Below are positions 23,760-38,700 of a DNA stretch of 64,000 bases, piece after piece. The notes beneath the pieces are model-generated. The model had not been told where the DNA came from and did no database searches. It saw only the letters and a list, made by a program, of their open reading frames with translations. How positions within the stretch are numbered: position 1 is the first letter of the stretch; the number at the start of each line of letters is the position of its first letter. The DNA comes from Bimastos eiseni (taxonomy: Eukaryota > Annelida > Clitellata > Crassiclitellata > Lumbricidae): positions 28,984,969 through 29,048,968 of the forward strand of contig OY365816.1 in the NCBI GenBank assembly GCA_959347315.1. The letters are read 5' to 3'. Made by a program: the position numbers and the translations under genes.

Positions 23760-26700
23760 TCAAATGACCTTCTCATTAAGAATTTGGAAGTAGCAGGCCT
23801 GAAAGAAAGCAAACAAGGTTATGCATCATCTGTTTGAGACTATTCCTCCAACCAATATGATGTTCTTGATGTTCATGATGAGAGACTGTCAGATAGAATT
23901 TTAGAGTGAACAGGTGGAGAAAGTGTGTTCCATAGAGAGGGACAAATTGAAGCAAAGGATCGAGACTGAGCCATAGCTGTTCCAGTTCGAGGAACCAAGA
24001 GGTCAAGTCTATTGAGCGAACAAACATTACTCAAATTATATATATACAAATTATATATATTTAATTTGATTGATAATAATGGCTAAAAATAATTATAATA
24101 ATAATAAATAAATTAGTAATAATTAGAATGATAAATAATAGTTTCTACCCTCATAAGATGGTTCTAACTCCCCTTTGCCTCCCAGAGGAGCTACAAAAAT
24201 TGGAAAAAAAGATACCTTGAGCGTCGTGAACATGATTCCAAGCTGTCCATTCTCGAGGTGTGGTTCGATGAGGTCTTCAATGAAGTGGATTTCCGCTCCG
24301 AGGTGCTGGATGCGAGCGCGGATGACGACGTACTGGAAGACTGGAAAGAGATCATCCATCGACCAGGCGTAGCAACGACCAATGTGAGACTGGACAACCT
24401 ATGACAACGGACAACGCACAGAAGACAACGCATTGTCATTCCCATATTGTTATTTTATGTAATCAAACATTTATATAGCGCCCTTTTAAGATATCTACTC
24501 AGAGGCACTCTCTGCACTGGCCTTAACCCTTACCCCTCCAATTATGATATGAAACGCATTAAAATTGGCGGCTCACAGCGGCCTCAGGATTGGTAAGAGT
24601 TAATGATGTTATATGTTACAGTCCAGAAATAAAAATGCACCTATGAGCAAAACCATACACAGTAAGGTGAAATGAGTCACCAGTGCAATCACCACCACGC
24701 ACAAGCGTGGAACCAACCAACGGATTCTCGTCAACAGCTGATAGATGGCATGGATTTTATCTCTTTTTTCATTCATTCATTCAATAATTTATTCATCCAG
24801 AAGGTTTATATAGCGACCCTTGATGGTTGCTACTCCCGACTCCAGCACAGCTGAAAAGGAGTTTAAGCTGAGTAAAGAAGAATCAGAGGACCCTGGGAGC
24901 AAGCACAACGCCAACGGAAGCCCGTTCCGGCGCGAGGGACCAACCGCAAAAACAAAAGGCGCTAATTAATAAGAACAAAGGTCGTTGTCATGGTTACGTA
25001 CTCTGTTGATGTCGCTAAACGTCATTTGAATCTGCGATAGCTTTTCAGTTGGCGTAAAAGACGTACTGAAATGAGAGAAACAGAAGAGACAACATCTTTA
25101 AAGGAGGAATTTCACATAAGTTTATCATCAAAATTTATACCATTAATTTGACTGTTTGAATGCTAAAAAGGGGACTATTTAAGATTCAGTCTTGCCAAAA
25201 TATTCTCCTCATTGGTTCACTGAGCCCCTTAATTGACCCCTGTTCCCATTTTAGCATTCAATCCTGGCATCTGGCCTTACACTTGCAGGAAAATATTGAC
25301 ACTGGCTCAACATTACGAAACGTTTAGACACCTCTTCCCTAAGATAAGAGTACAGCCCAGAAGACAACAAATCACTAGAATGTTATACTCAATGTATTTG
25401 AGCATTGCTAGTCACTGGCGCCAAAGTCAATGATCTTTGTTTTAGTAATTTAACAGATGTCAACATTGTCAAAGGTCACCAAGAGGTCATGAACCTTATC
25501 CTTTGCAGACGATCGATTGCATCAACGTAGCCGTCATCTTGAACTCCAGCAAAGATCTAAATACATCAATCAACAAACCAACCACGCCATCAATCAAGAA
25601 ATCAGTAAAAATCGATAAATGAATGAAATATGGCCTTGTACAAAATCATTTCAATTGACTATTGATTTATTCAGGTCAATCAATCACTCACTCAATCAAC
25701 CAATCACTCAATCAATCAGTCAATCAATCAAGCAGTCAATCAGTAAGTTGGTCAATTGGAGATGAAGGATGCTGAGGTTTTCTAGAAAAGAATCCTCCGT
25801 TCAGAGTCATTCAATCGTTTAGTTTAATATTTCTCTCAGAATAATCATAGCAGAAGAGAAAGAACTCACGCTGCTCGCAAACTCAAGCATCTTTTCTTCT
25901 GTGCTCAACCAAAACTTCCTAAAACAGAAAAAGAAAACCATAACATGTAAATCTTACATCTTACACTTTAGATTTTAAGTTTTGCAATTTACACAATACA
26001 TTTTATACTTTCATTTGATGCATTATATTTATGCCATGCATATTAACCTAATTAAGGTAAAAACAACAGAGGCTAAGATAATTGCACACTACATCATTAT
26101 CAGTTAACCTATTGTCTTCCTTCATTTAGTAATGCTCAGGTAAGATATTTTCATCGTTAACTCACCTGTCGACGCCCAGGTAAGCCATGAGTGCCAGGTT
26201 GGACTGTTTGTTCCACAGTCGAACCCTCTTCCAGTAGCGTTCGTCGTCCTTGGCGTCAAAGAGGGCGTAGAGGCTGAAGAGCGGCGGATAAACCCTCGGA
26301 AGGAGGAAAGAGAAGAGCAGACCAGCAGGGGTTATGACGTCAACCTCGTTGCTATGACAACAAATGGGAACAACACACTGAGACACACACACAGACAGAC
26401 AGATGGGCAGCAAGAGAGAAGAGGATAGAGACAGGCAGAGACAGAGAGAAAGAAAAGGACAGAAAAACAGACAAGTAAAAGGAGACAGGTAGAGAGAGAG
26501 AGACAGGCAGAGGCAGACAGACGGACACAGACAGACAGGAAGAGACAGACTTTCACAGCTGCTTATAACATTCTTTTCTTGTCTACTACCATTGACCTAC
26601 TTTCTCACGCCTGTATGCACTGCATCTGTCCTAGAGCATCACTATTTGTCTTACATCAGTCAAAGATTACTTACTCTCTTACACGAACAGCTCCCAAGTG

Positions 26701-29700
26701 AAAAGCTGAAACCAGTTTCAGCTCAACTCCTTAACCCACCTGGAGAGGTCGTACGCATCCATGACGTGAAGCTCCGTTCCATTTCTGTTTGCTGCGTCGT
26801 CCTTTCCTCCGTTTGAAGTCAGCCTGGAAAACAACTGAGTCGGGTGGTGCGCTGCAGGCAGCAACGGAAACAAGATTCTGAACAACACAAACAACCATTG
26901 CTGCAAAGTCACTCGAAACCAAAATCTCATTTAATGTTACATCACTCTAATATGATCATTGTAAAGATTTGTCATTACACGAGATTCAATATAGAGGTCA
27001 CAATATGAGAGATCGATTCAGAGATTATAATATGAGAGATTGTTCCATAGATTATGATATGAGAGAGAGCTTGATTTAGAGATTACAATATGAGATAGAA
27101 AAATACAGAGATTACATTATTAGATCGATCTAGAGATCATAATATGAGACAGACATTGACCCAGAGATTACACCATGAGATAAATCAATTGAGACGATAG
27201 TCCATTCTGACAGTGATACATGTGTTTACACATCTTTAGAAAGTGCAACATAGATTCACTCACACATTCAGAGCATTCAAATAACACCTCTCAAAGACCC
27301 AACAACTATAGGTAGCACCCAGTTAACTGATACAAGTGTTACCTTATGATTGGGTAGATTTTGTCAACGTAAGCCTTGAGTTCCTGGACCGCGTGGAATA
27401 GTAGTCTCATGTGAGCGCCAACTCCGACATACGTCGCAAGATAAACGTCAACCAATGAGTCCATCAACTGTCCAAGCGGATGGATGTTGGTGTCGAAGGC
27501 CTGCATGAGATCAAGAAATTCGTAACATTCGAATACATTTTACAGGTCAAAAGATTTAGAAACTTTAATGAACACCACACAACAGCGCTTTGTGAGCTGC
27601 AACGTAATGGTAATTAAACATTTTTATAGCACCCCTGCAAGATATCTACTCGGAGGTGCTCTCTGCGCTGGCCTGTATGATGTTAAAATTTTATGTCATC
27701 ACAAACGAATAATGTTACAACACTTAGCAAAACTGTGCAACGTAAGCTGAAAGAGTCACCGTGCACAAGTGTGGAACCAACCAACGGATAACCGTCGACA
27801 GCTGACATGGATGTTCAGAGTAGCTGTGATATATTAATTGTCCTCAATAGACAGGTAATGAATGATCTTTTAGATACTCATAACAGACTAAATTTAACCA
27901 GAGTTAGCTCTGGTAAACTCAGCAAACATCGAATGCAAAAAGATTTGTGTAGCATTTTGGTTTTGACCATTGCTCAGTTTAATGGTCATTTCTTAGTGAA
28001 TTCCATGAAATTACATTAATAACAATATAATAATCTGCCTATTTATGAGAAAATCATCAAATATTGCCATAATCTGCATCATTAGCGGATGAAACATGGG
28101 CACCAACTCACCTTGGCCAGGTAAGACTTGACCGACTGATAGACCTCAAAGGTCAACTCCTGACCATTTACCACCGATGGAATTCTCTCCAGTTCATCAG
28201 CAGTCACCTTCTGTCTCGACTGACGACTAAAAACGTATTCAAACATTTCATATAATTTATTTAGTGACACTAATGAAAACAATTATTGTTTAATAAATAA
28301 AGAACATTTGTTTTACGACAATTTTTTTACAAAATAAAACCTGTTCAATAAACAGTGACCGTTTATTCTGTAAACGAAAAACATTTGTAATCTAAACAGC
28401 GAACGTTTGTCTGATAAACAATAAACAGGTCTCAATATATTGTGGTGAGCAATTGTCAGTAAAGCACTTGCTCAAGATCCTTACACACAGTAACTGTCTT
28501 AGAAAAGGAGGATCAAACCCATACTCTCCAGTTGGAGGGTGTCAAAAGATGGTGTCAATGGAGGGTGTCAAAAGAGGGTGTCAAAAGAGGGTGTCAAAAG
28601 ATAGTGTCAAAAAAGGGTGCCAATAGAGGGAGTCAAAGGGGTGGCAATTGAGTGTGTCAAAATATAGTGTCAATGGAGGGTGTCAAAAGAGGTGTCAACA
28701 GACAGTGTTAAAAGAGGATGTCAAAGGAGGGTTGTAATAGAGGATATCAGAGGAGAGTATCAAAAAGGAATGACTAAAAAGGGTTGCAAAAGAGGGAGCG
28801 AAAATAAGGTGTCAAGAGAGGGTGTCAACGAAGGGTGTCAATGGTGGCTGTCAATGGTATATTATATAATATAATAAAAAGTGTTCATCTAAAGTGGGTG
28901 TCAAAAGAGGGTGTCAATTAATGATGTCAACGCAAGGTGTTAATGGATGGTTTCAATGGAGGGTGTCAAAACAGGGTGTAAAAGACGTTGTCAATGAAGG
29001 GTGTCAGAAGACAGTGTCAAGTGAGAGTTTCAAAAGAAAGTGTCAATAAAGGGTGTCAATGGAGGCTATCGATGGAGCGCAATAAAAGGATGGTGTCAAT
29101 AGAGGGTGTCTAATGGTGGTTTAAAAAGTGGGTGTTAATGGAGGGTGCCAATTGAGTGTGTTGAATAAGGTTGTCAATGGAGAGTGTCAATGGAGGGTAG
29201 GGTAAATTTCAATCTAGAATCCATAGCACCCTCTCAGTTTGTTAGACTTGTCAATAGTATTATTTAGACAAAATTTCAGCATTTTATTCCAACTTTAATA
29301 CGATGCACAATGACATGTAAATTTACCAAATGTTAGTATTAGCCATTAAGTTTGATGCCATATATCTTAGTCAACAATTGTCACAAGCGTGAAACAGTTA
29401 CTGTTTAATAATAATACTTATTCACTCACTGATGCCATTTCATGGATCACGATTGCTTAAGATCATGATTTCTTGCGGGGCAATAGAGTCCCTCGTGACA
29501 TAATCCGTGTTAGAAAACCAAACGAGAAGCACAGAAACCTTCATTCAACCCACTGACTTACACGATGAGCGGGGAACCAGCGCCAGAGGACATAATGCTC
29601 GCCACCTTCTCCCAGACCCTCTCCGAGTCCGGAGTCTGGCCCTCAGCACAGCCGAGAACCGAATAGCAGTGCGCAAAGATCTCGTCCCACTTACAGGCGG

Positions 29701-32700
29701 CAGGAACACAGAGCTTCCCAAACGATCTACAATGAACATCATGTTTCTAAACAATACACATTTGTCTCTAGATAATCAACAATTCTTTTCTAAACAATGA
29801 AAATTTCTTCTCCAAACAAGAATAACCATTTGCTGGGAAATTCATATAGCACTATTTCAAGAGTGACTCTTCAGAAGCACTCTGAACCCAACATAATGAA
29901 ACCCCAATTGAACAGAACAGTCCTCGAGATCTTTAAGAAAAGAAACAAAGAGAGTTCAATGAGTTGATGTCACAGGTTCTTAGGAGACTTAATCCAGGCA
30001 CATACATCATATCTTTAGAATAGGTTGAGAAAGAATATACTTACTCATTTACCTACTCACTTAGAGTATTTTTGATTGATTTATTGATTGATTGATTATA
30101 CACCTATAAAAGGCTAATAAAAAGCAGATGATGGCTGACTTTGGATTGACGATGTCCTGCGTTGTCGCTTTCTTTGAGTCAACCTGCGGCTCACAGTTCT
30201 TGTGGAATGTTCCGTTGACCTTGACGCCCTCTGTGAATGACCCGTTGAACTGACCTTCGATGAAGTCGCCATTTGCCATCGTCAGCGTTCCCTGGCCAAT
30301 CAGAAACAGACGGAATATCAAGTGGAAGAATTTATTTCAAACTGATCTTAACAGGATCCAGTTGAGAGACAGCGAATTAATCTTATTCTAACCCATGCAA
30401 TATGTTCAGATTGTTTCTGAGTAGGCAGCTTGGTCGATATGATCTATGAATGAGAGAGTGAATGAATGAATGAATCAATGAGTGAATCAATGAGTGAATC
30501 AATGAGTGAATCAATGAGTGAATTAATACCACCGCTGCTGTACTGTGGTAGCACCAGTCCAAAGCCTGCATAAGGAGGAGAGCGAGGACAGATCATCTTT
30601 CCTATGCCACATACAACAGCATACAACTAAACGAATGAAGAGTGACAACCCCTGGTGGGCACCCTCAAACACATAGACCCAATCCAGAGTTAACACCACA
30701 TTGAAAGTTTCTGAAGCATCACAGATGATGCGGTCAAGACCAAATTTATTAGACCAAGTGCAACCAATGAGCTGCTCGCGGAAAGTCTCTGGGAGACTGG
30801 GAAAGACATTGGTTACCTTTCCACAGAGGTTGGTGCCTCCGGAAAGCTCTCCCTCGTACCAACAATCGTCATCCGTCACCAGGAGTCCAGCCCCCTAAAC
30901 AGAAAGAGATAAAATAGATGAAGACAAAGTAGATTGTTTATTAAGCATCTGCCTTCTAAAACTAAAAACATTTGCTATCCAAACAATACGCATTCGTTTT
31001 ATAAACAATGGACATTTATTTCCTGAACAATTTGCAATTGTTTTTTAAACAACGAACACTTATTTTCAAGCTGCTATTGATACTAAGATTTTGACATGGA
31101 TCTAACCAATAGAATGCAAAAATCAGATTAGTCATAAAATCAGATTAGTCATAACATTGGATAAGTAAGTATGTACATAAGATCAGCGCCTACCGTCATT
31201 TTACCGTACGCGAAATTGCCTTCGAAGTACAGCCCGTCCAGCGTTACTATGATGCCATTACCATGACGACTGTCGTCAAGCCACATTCCCATGTACTTGT
31301 TGCCTGGACAACGGAACACAGCAATAAAATAAATCATTTTAAACTGAAATCACCAACATTACATTTTCCAAAATATCACCTTCTGTGCACATGAATTTCT
31401 TGACTCTCTATTGACCTTTAGCAAAGTGATGTCATCACACTCCACATTGTTTCTAATTCCTCCTACATCAAACAACATCCTAGTCACCTGACCTCTGACC
31501 CCAAAACGTTACCCCTGCTGACCTTTGGTGATGTCGTCGCAGACCCCATATCCGCACCGCTTGTCGTTCTTCCACTGTCCATTGTAGAGGCTGGCCAGAG
31601 TGGCCGTGAACTTGCCCTGCCTCAGGCACCCGTGCCCGTGTCGCTTACCCTCAGAGAAGTGGCCCTTGTAGACATCACCACTCGAGTACCTGGACAAAGA
31701 CATCCCAACCCAGTCTCAAACGATTCCATATCTATCAAAATAACAATGTAGTAACTGTAATCTCCAAACTTCTAAAGCGCTACTCGAAAGCCAAGCACAG
31801 GGCACCAGCTTATTCACATGTGCTACGTCAACTCAAATGGGTCGTCAAAAGGGAAGGTCAGAGTCTGGTTTAGAGGAGGCAGAGTAGCTATTAAGAAGCA
31901 TGTTGCTTTGGTCAAGGATTGGAGGGTGGGTGATCAAGTGAGTCTGGTTAAGAGTTCTTGACAAGGTCAGACATGAGTTCAGAATGAAGAGCCTTAGTCG
32001 CCTTTAAGACCGTTCTTTTCAGCAGAGGGTGAACCAAAGAGAACCTCTCAGTACTAACCCTAAAAGGGGTGCTAAAAAATGTCTTAATGAATGACTGAAG
32101 GAATGAATGACCCGGAAGAGGAGGTGGAATCGCCTGTTTACCTGAGCACTCCATATCCATGCAGTTGCCCAGCCTTCCACCATCCTTCGCTCACCTCTGC
32201 CGTTCCATCGTCCTTTGAGATCGTGTAGACACCAAATCCCTCAAACTGACCATCCACAAAATGGCCGACATAGCGACGACCGTCTGACCAGAGCAGCTCA
32301 CCGCTGAACCAGAAACGAAGGGAACCAGTCAGCAAGGGAACCAGATGCAACATAGAAATCTTCTTCTGAACACATTTTATTTATATTCCAAATTCTATTC
32401 ATTAAGTCGTCTTATTTTGATAAACAGAAACAAACGCAAATGTCGATTTATCCTGCAAACCTGTACCACGGCACTTCTAACAGGATGTAGCCACACACAT
32501 AATCTAGGTGAACGACCCAATGTTCGTCGGTTTCATATCCCTCCCACATTAGTTCCAGCCCTAAACAACTACATAAAACGTACTATCCGTGTATCTTGCC
32601 CGTGCGCCACATCCCCGTGTAGCTTGCATCCTTGAGTTGACCGGGTTTGACGAAGATGTGGCTGGCGTGACGGTCCCTAGGTGGAGCCACTGCAGTGCTT

Positions 32701-35700
32701 GTTGGTATCTCCAAGTGCTTTTCGTCTATGAGAGCTTGAGTGATCGTCTGGTTGAAGGACCAGACCCACTCCGCCTACAGAACGAAAGAGGAGGGCGCTT
32801 AGACCCAATATGCACAGGACTGGAAAGTAACTACGTAACATCTACTTTATGGGCAATAATTGGGAGCAAGAAATTTTCACCCCTTTTGACATAGTACGCT
32901 GATTCATCTACTTTTAGTTATAAATGTAAATCGTCAGCAAAATAAAAGAAATTCTTTTGGGGGGTTTAAAACATCATATTTTCTAATAGAAGCAAAATTT
33001 AAATTGGGGCGACATTTATGTTTAAAGTAAAACGTGTGCACGGAAATTTGACGAGTAACCATTCGTCTAATATAGACTTTAAGAAAAGACAGAGTAAGAA
33101 CGGACAATGTAAGGCTTCCGAGAAATATTATGCAGTACCAAGAATCAGTACCATTACCAGTTTATGCAGATTGGCAGAAGGATGTAATAGTTACAAGATG
33201 CAGTTAACCGTTTGCACTTGCCTTGTCAGAGTGTGATGGAGCAGTGAGGGTGAGGGTCTCCTCTGGGGTGATGAGGCTTATCCCATTCCTATAAGACCAG
33301 CACAACGACAGTCACGTGCCACCTCTACCACGGCACACAGTACCACTTCTAACAATAACATACCACTTCCAGAAGGTTATATATCACTTCTACAAGGCTA
33401 CATGCCACTTCTACTAAAACAACATACCACTTTTACAAGGCCAGATAGTACCACTTCTGCAAAAATAACACCAATTCTAGAAGGTAACATAGTACCACTT
33501 CTAACAACAACAACAACATACCACTTCTAACTACAAAAGAAGTCTTCAGTGGTTGGGGTCAGTAATTCCACGTACATTACCCACCCAAACACAAACCCTG
33601 CATGATTTGCTTAACTTGACAATACCTGCCAATGCTAGCAACCAAAAAAAGAATCTATCTTACCATGCCCTGTATAAGTAAACGGTGAGTAAATTGATGA
33701 AAAGAATGAGTGCATTGGTTGCTCACTTGACATGCTTTGAGTCTGGAAGAACCTCAACCCAAACGGTCGACAGTCTGTGCGTCACGGGAAAAGAGTTCTA
33801 AAAGAAAACACAAATATAATTAAACTAATTAGTGATAGTAGTAATTAGACAAGCGAATGAGCACGGTCGAAGTCGAAGGCCAACAGCGTCGAATGACAAT
33901 GACGCTATATGACAATGGAGTTATATGACAATGGCGCTATATGACAATGGGGTTATATGACAATGTCGTCAAGTGACAATGGCGTCACATGACAATAGAG
34001 TCATATGACAATGGCGCCATATAACAATAGCGTCATGTGACATGACGTCAAATGACCATGGCATCATATGACAATAGCATCAAACGACAATAGCGTCATA
34101 GCAGTTGATTGCTGTCTTTGTGGTGAGATGATCCGATCCGATCCGATCCGGACGATCCGATCCGGATGATCGTACCTGGAGATGAACGAAGCAGTCGTTG
34201 AAGAGGAAGAAGTTGTGCCAGGAGAATCGTCCGGCTGACGCGAGACTCAGTCCGTTCTTGCGACTGTCCCTCACCAGGCGACGACTCGGACTCTGCAGCG
34301 ACTCCTGCTCAACACAACAACAGAGGCATTCATCGTATCCCGTTTAGATCATTTATACAGCGCCTCTTGCAGAATCACTATTCAGAGTCAATCTACAGAT
34401 GGAAACTCTAGGGGAAAAGAAACGTCTTCAAAGAGTGAGAAGCTGATGGAGAGAAGTCAGTCGTTACTTTAGTCCTTAATGATGGAGGAAGGTCATTCCA
34501 GGTAAATGGACCCACAACAGCAAATGCCCGGTGCTGACAGGTACCACAGACAATGAAAGCAACGTATCTGAATTTTTTTAGAGGTTATAAGACCTGATTC
34601 GATCATAATCATCATTATTGTCGTCGCTGTCATTGTCATCATAATACTACATAAAAAAATGACAAGTCTTAAATTGCTAGTGAATTGGAGGCAGAGAAAG
34701 AGAAGAACCTTAATACAGCAGCATTAACATCTCTGTCTCCAAGAAACAATTACTTTATTTAATTGCTGAGGCCATTGGTTCTTAGCCATTGACAAATAGA
34801 TTCATAACAGGTTCTCTAGTTACCACTAGTTTTGGAGCCATTGTCTTCCAAAAGGCAGACGTCGATTCGGCCAAAGAGTAGTCGACGTTTGACGACATCC
34901 GCAGTCGATCCCAGTCCTGCATTGCCTTCTGCAGCCTCACCTCTTCGCATGAATACTGCAACACAGCGGCATCGTTAACTCCCTTTTAAACAGTAATTAA
35001 TTAATTCGAGGAAGAAGGGCGGACCTCTGGGCCAGCCCCACTAGGCGTTTCTGGGTATGGGAACAGCCTACCATTAAAACTAATGAGGTACATCACCACA
35101 GGCAGTTCAAGAAATGCTTACAAGTGATAAACTAAATTCAACAGAGTCACTCTGTAGTGTTGACCAATTTCATTACAATAGCTGGAAATCCTTCATTGCA
35201 GTAAACCTCATTAGTGATAGCATAACCCACAAACGAATCATCATATTTCTATAATGCAAATGTGAATCTGAAATGTGAATCCAAAATGTGAAACTGAAAT
35301 GTGAATCTGAAATTTGAAACTGAAATGTGAATCCGCAATGTGTACCTAAAATGTGAATCTAATGTGTGAATCTGAAATGTGAATTCAAAAACATGAATTT
35401 AAAATGTGAATCCTAGATGCCAATTCCAAGCTATGTCTCTCAAGCACGAATCTGAAATGCAACTCCTAAGTTTGACACCTGAGTTCACACAAAATTGTGA
35501 TTATTCAGACTATATATGAAATGTTCAGAAAATGAGTCTCAAAAGTAAGTCAGAAGTTTAAATCAGGTGTTGAAGTCTTAAATGCATTACCACAGGATAT
35601 AAAATGGCTAGAGAGTCGAGGAGTTTCTGATACTGTCGAGGTCGTTCAAAAGGCAGGAACATCAGATGCTGTAAGCTGCTCCCAGGGTCACCCGCGTTGA

Positions 35701-38700
35701 CCTTACTATCCTCAAGGACATTCGAAAATTCGACCTTCACCTTCTCAAAGAATTCTCTGCAAATCGAAATCATTATTCCTGAAGTTATAAATATAAATAG
35801 TCACCTCATTCTGATTGCTACACATTTATTAAGTACAGCAACATAGGGTTGCACTGAGAAGAGCTTAAGCAAACTTAATAAACAATAACAATAATGATAA
35901 TAATAATAGTAATTATATTGAATCTTAGCAACAATGCTGAGTAATCATAAGAATAAAATGAAATAATAGCAGTAATAATAATAATACCAATAACATTAAT
36001 CACGAAAATTGTAGCTATTAAGCCTAATACAGTTCCTAAACCTTGGAAAGTTTCCCCATCTCGAGGCGTCACATGATACCCGGGAAAAATTAAAACTACA
36101 TCAATCATTAAAAACCCTTAAATTAATCAAATAATCACATTTGTCATAAAAGAGTCAAATGGACAAAACACTGGACATCTTACTTGTTTGCTCGAACGCA
36201 TTTCTCGAATCCTCCGAAGGCAAGAACGTCGTTGTAGCTCCTGAAGTACTTCTGAAACACCGCCGTGCAGTGGTCGATGCCGTGCAATAGCTGTGTGTGC
36301 AGAAGATTCAGGGAACCACGCTGCACAAATGACAGCTCAATGTGATTGGCCGATACTAGGCGAATGACGTCTTCAAATGCATCGAAGAGATCGCGAAGAA
36401 TCTCGAAACACGGCCGACCGTCCACTCGACCAGGAATCATTTCTATGTGTTACAGAAGTTGGTAAGAATTTCTTTAGCACAACAATTACTTTCCTATTAT
36501 TATTATTGTTGCTGTTGTCATTATTATTCCTGCCATTATTACTATAACTATTATTGTTGTTATTGCTATTATTATTATTATTATAATTCTTATTGTTGCA
36601 AATCGATAAATAAAGACTGATAATAAGAATATATATAAAAATCAAAAAGAATAAAATTAAAAAATGCATGAGAAATAAAGAATTAAATTAAAAACTAATA
36701 AAGAATTAAAAGCAGAACTAAATCACTAAATTATTGATGTATTATGCAGAATAAATGATTAAATGCCTAAAAAAATCGCACACCTCGACCGCGCAGAGGT
36801 TTAACGAAGACCTGGCAGACTTTCTCAAGACTCAGATGGAAGAATCGTTCGTTTGACGCCAGTTCATAGATGGCGCTGTCGAGGTGTTGCATTGAGAGGT
36901 GGCTGGAGAGACAAGACGAGAGACAACCACCGGCAGAAAGACTGTGAACAAGACCCACCTGTAACGCAACGTATTCAACCCAAAGATAGCACGACACTCA
37001 AAAGATATTTGGAAAAGATGTTACATAAGTCTGAGCAGATTTGCGTTACATCTTGTTACGCTGTACGCTACATTGGTATATATCGCATTGGTAACAAACT
37101 GCATGGCATTACCAAACATTTAGTTTACTTTATTGATTGGTTTTTATAGATTTATTGAATGATTTATTGATCGATATGTTGATTGATTATTTCATCAACT
37201 TACTCGTTGATTCACGGGTTGGTTTAATGATTGACCAGTTTTATGAAGATACATATGAAGATATATGTGAAGATACATATGAAGATACAGTTGAAGATAC
37301 ACATGAAGATACAGTTGAAGATATACATGAAGATACATATGAAGATACACATGGCAGCAGGAGATGAGAAATGACTGAAAATAGTTTGTGAGCAACTAAA
37401 CGAAGATATTACGATAAAGAAATCGAATTCGACCTTTTTAACTTTTGTGGCGGCTGTCAACTGATTGACAACTGATGGACTGCTATCGACTCTGAAAGAA
37501 CACCAATCAATATATCAATCAATCAATATATCAATCAATATATCAATCAACCAATCAACTAATCGTGATCAATAAAACAACCAACAATGAAATCAAAAAC
37601 ACAGTGAATATATCAATCGATGAATCCATGAAAACGAGTCAATCAAGAAACCAATCCGTGAATCAATGAGTAAATCAATCAAAAATCAATCAAAAACCAA
37701 TAATAAAAAAATCAATCAAGAAAGGGAATAAATCCTTAAACACATCAACCAATGAATCAAGCGATAAGACAATCAGAAATGCAATCAATAAAAACTCATT
37801 CAAAGAGTATTAACAGCAGCAGAAGGGGCTGAACTTACTCTGACACCCTGCCGCAGTAGTAGATGCTCGGCTTGTGCTTCAGAGTATCGCAGAGAACCAG
37901 CGTGTGGTCACTTCCAGCCGCTATGTCCCAGATCGGCAGATTTCCAAATACCTACGACAGTTAAGTCATGCCATTTTTATGAACTAGCTACAGTATTATA
38001 TATAAAAAAATAATAATAATAATGATTAGCTCCAATTTTATGGCACATCCTAGTTTAGTTTCATAGAGCCTGAGGGATCATTTCTCCCTCAGACAAAAAA
38101 TAATGATAATAGTAATCATAATGATAATAAATAGTACTAATCATCATCATAATAATAATAATAATAATAAGAATCTATACAATGCTATTAACCGATCGTA
38201 AGCTGCTATTAACTTAGTCAGATAATTAATTATAAACACATGATCAAGTCAGATAACTTTAAATTTCTGTAGAGGAAATCACCAGACCCTAAAATTAGTC
38301 TTTGGGGGGGGGGCGGCAGTCATTGTTGTAGGGAGTAAGTGTGATTATATATGAGGGTGAGTGGATAGTCCTCTTCTCACCAACAAATGTTATGGGCTAT
38401 GTTTACAGCTAATGGAGTCAAGACAGAGCTTGCTACTGACGGTGCTCTAAAAAATGGTCTTATTTACAATTACAATTACAACCAGTCAATCCGGGTGAAG
38501 CTAGAAATAGGTTATCACAAACCAGCCAATCAGAGAACAGCAAATTGTGCTATGAAGAGAGGGTAGAGATGATGAACTGACCGATATAGGAACTGGGCTG
38601 CTGGTCGTTGTACTTCGATGACCCAGCTGACCTAAGGCATTGTCACCCCATACATAGATCTACAACAACACAGACACATATGCACACATGCAGACAGACA

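Larger units (their letters stand above)
23760..29726 (-). other. ALS2: ALS2 exons for the C-terminal VPS9 region
   Basis: Coding exons 29562-29726, 28112-28226, 27343-27500, 26740-26877, 26166-26351, 25870-25918, 25495-25556, 25002-25065, 24216-24398 and 23760-23798. The VPS9 core (Rab5 exchange) includes [36 protein letters not shown], the conserved [18 protein letters not shown] and [12 protein letters not shown]. The last exon is only 13 codons, reading [12 protein letters not shown] then TGA, and corresponds to the human tail ACYYQIQREKLN. Confidence 0.93.
33222..36996 (-). other. ALS2: ALS2 exons for the DH/PH region
   Basis: Coding exons 36959-36996 (tentative), 36784-36902, 36184-36442, 35591-35756, 34824-34955, 34176-34304, 33727-33797 and 33222-33288. 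The DH start reads [15 protein letters not shown], parallel to human [26 protein letters not shown] and [16 protein letters not shown] follow the DH helices (human MGGFQLLAK, LFFLPIRRLHNYAKVL). The PH part has [18 protein letters not shown] and [16 protein letters not shown]. As in vertebrate alsin, the DH part diverges from typical Dbl domains. Confidence 0.88.

Noticed and set aside
35985..36115. A higher-complexity island with an open minus-strand frame ([15 protein letters not shown]), considered as an extra ALS2 exon or a mitochondrial insert.
   Set aside because: The flanking ALS2 exons already join in phase, and I could not match it to any mitochondrial protein.
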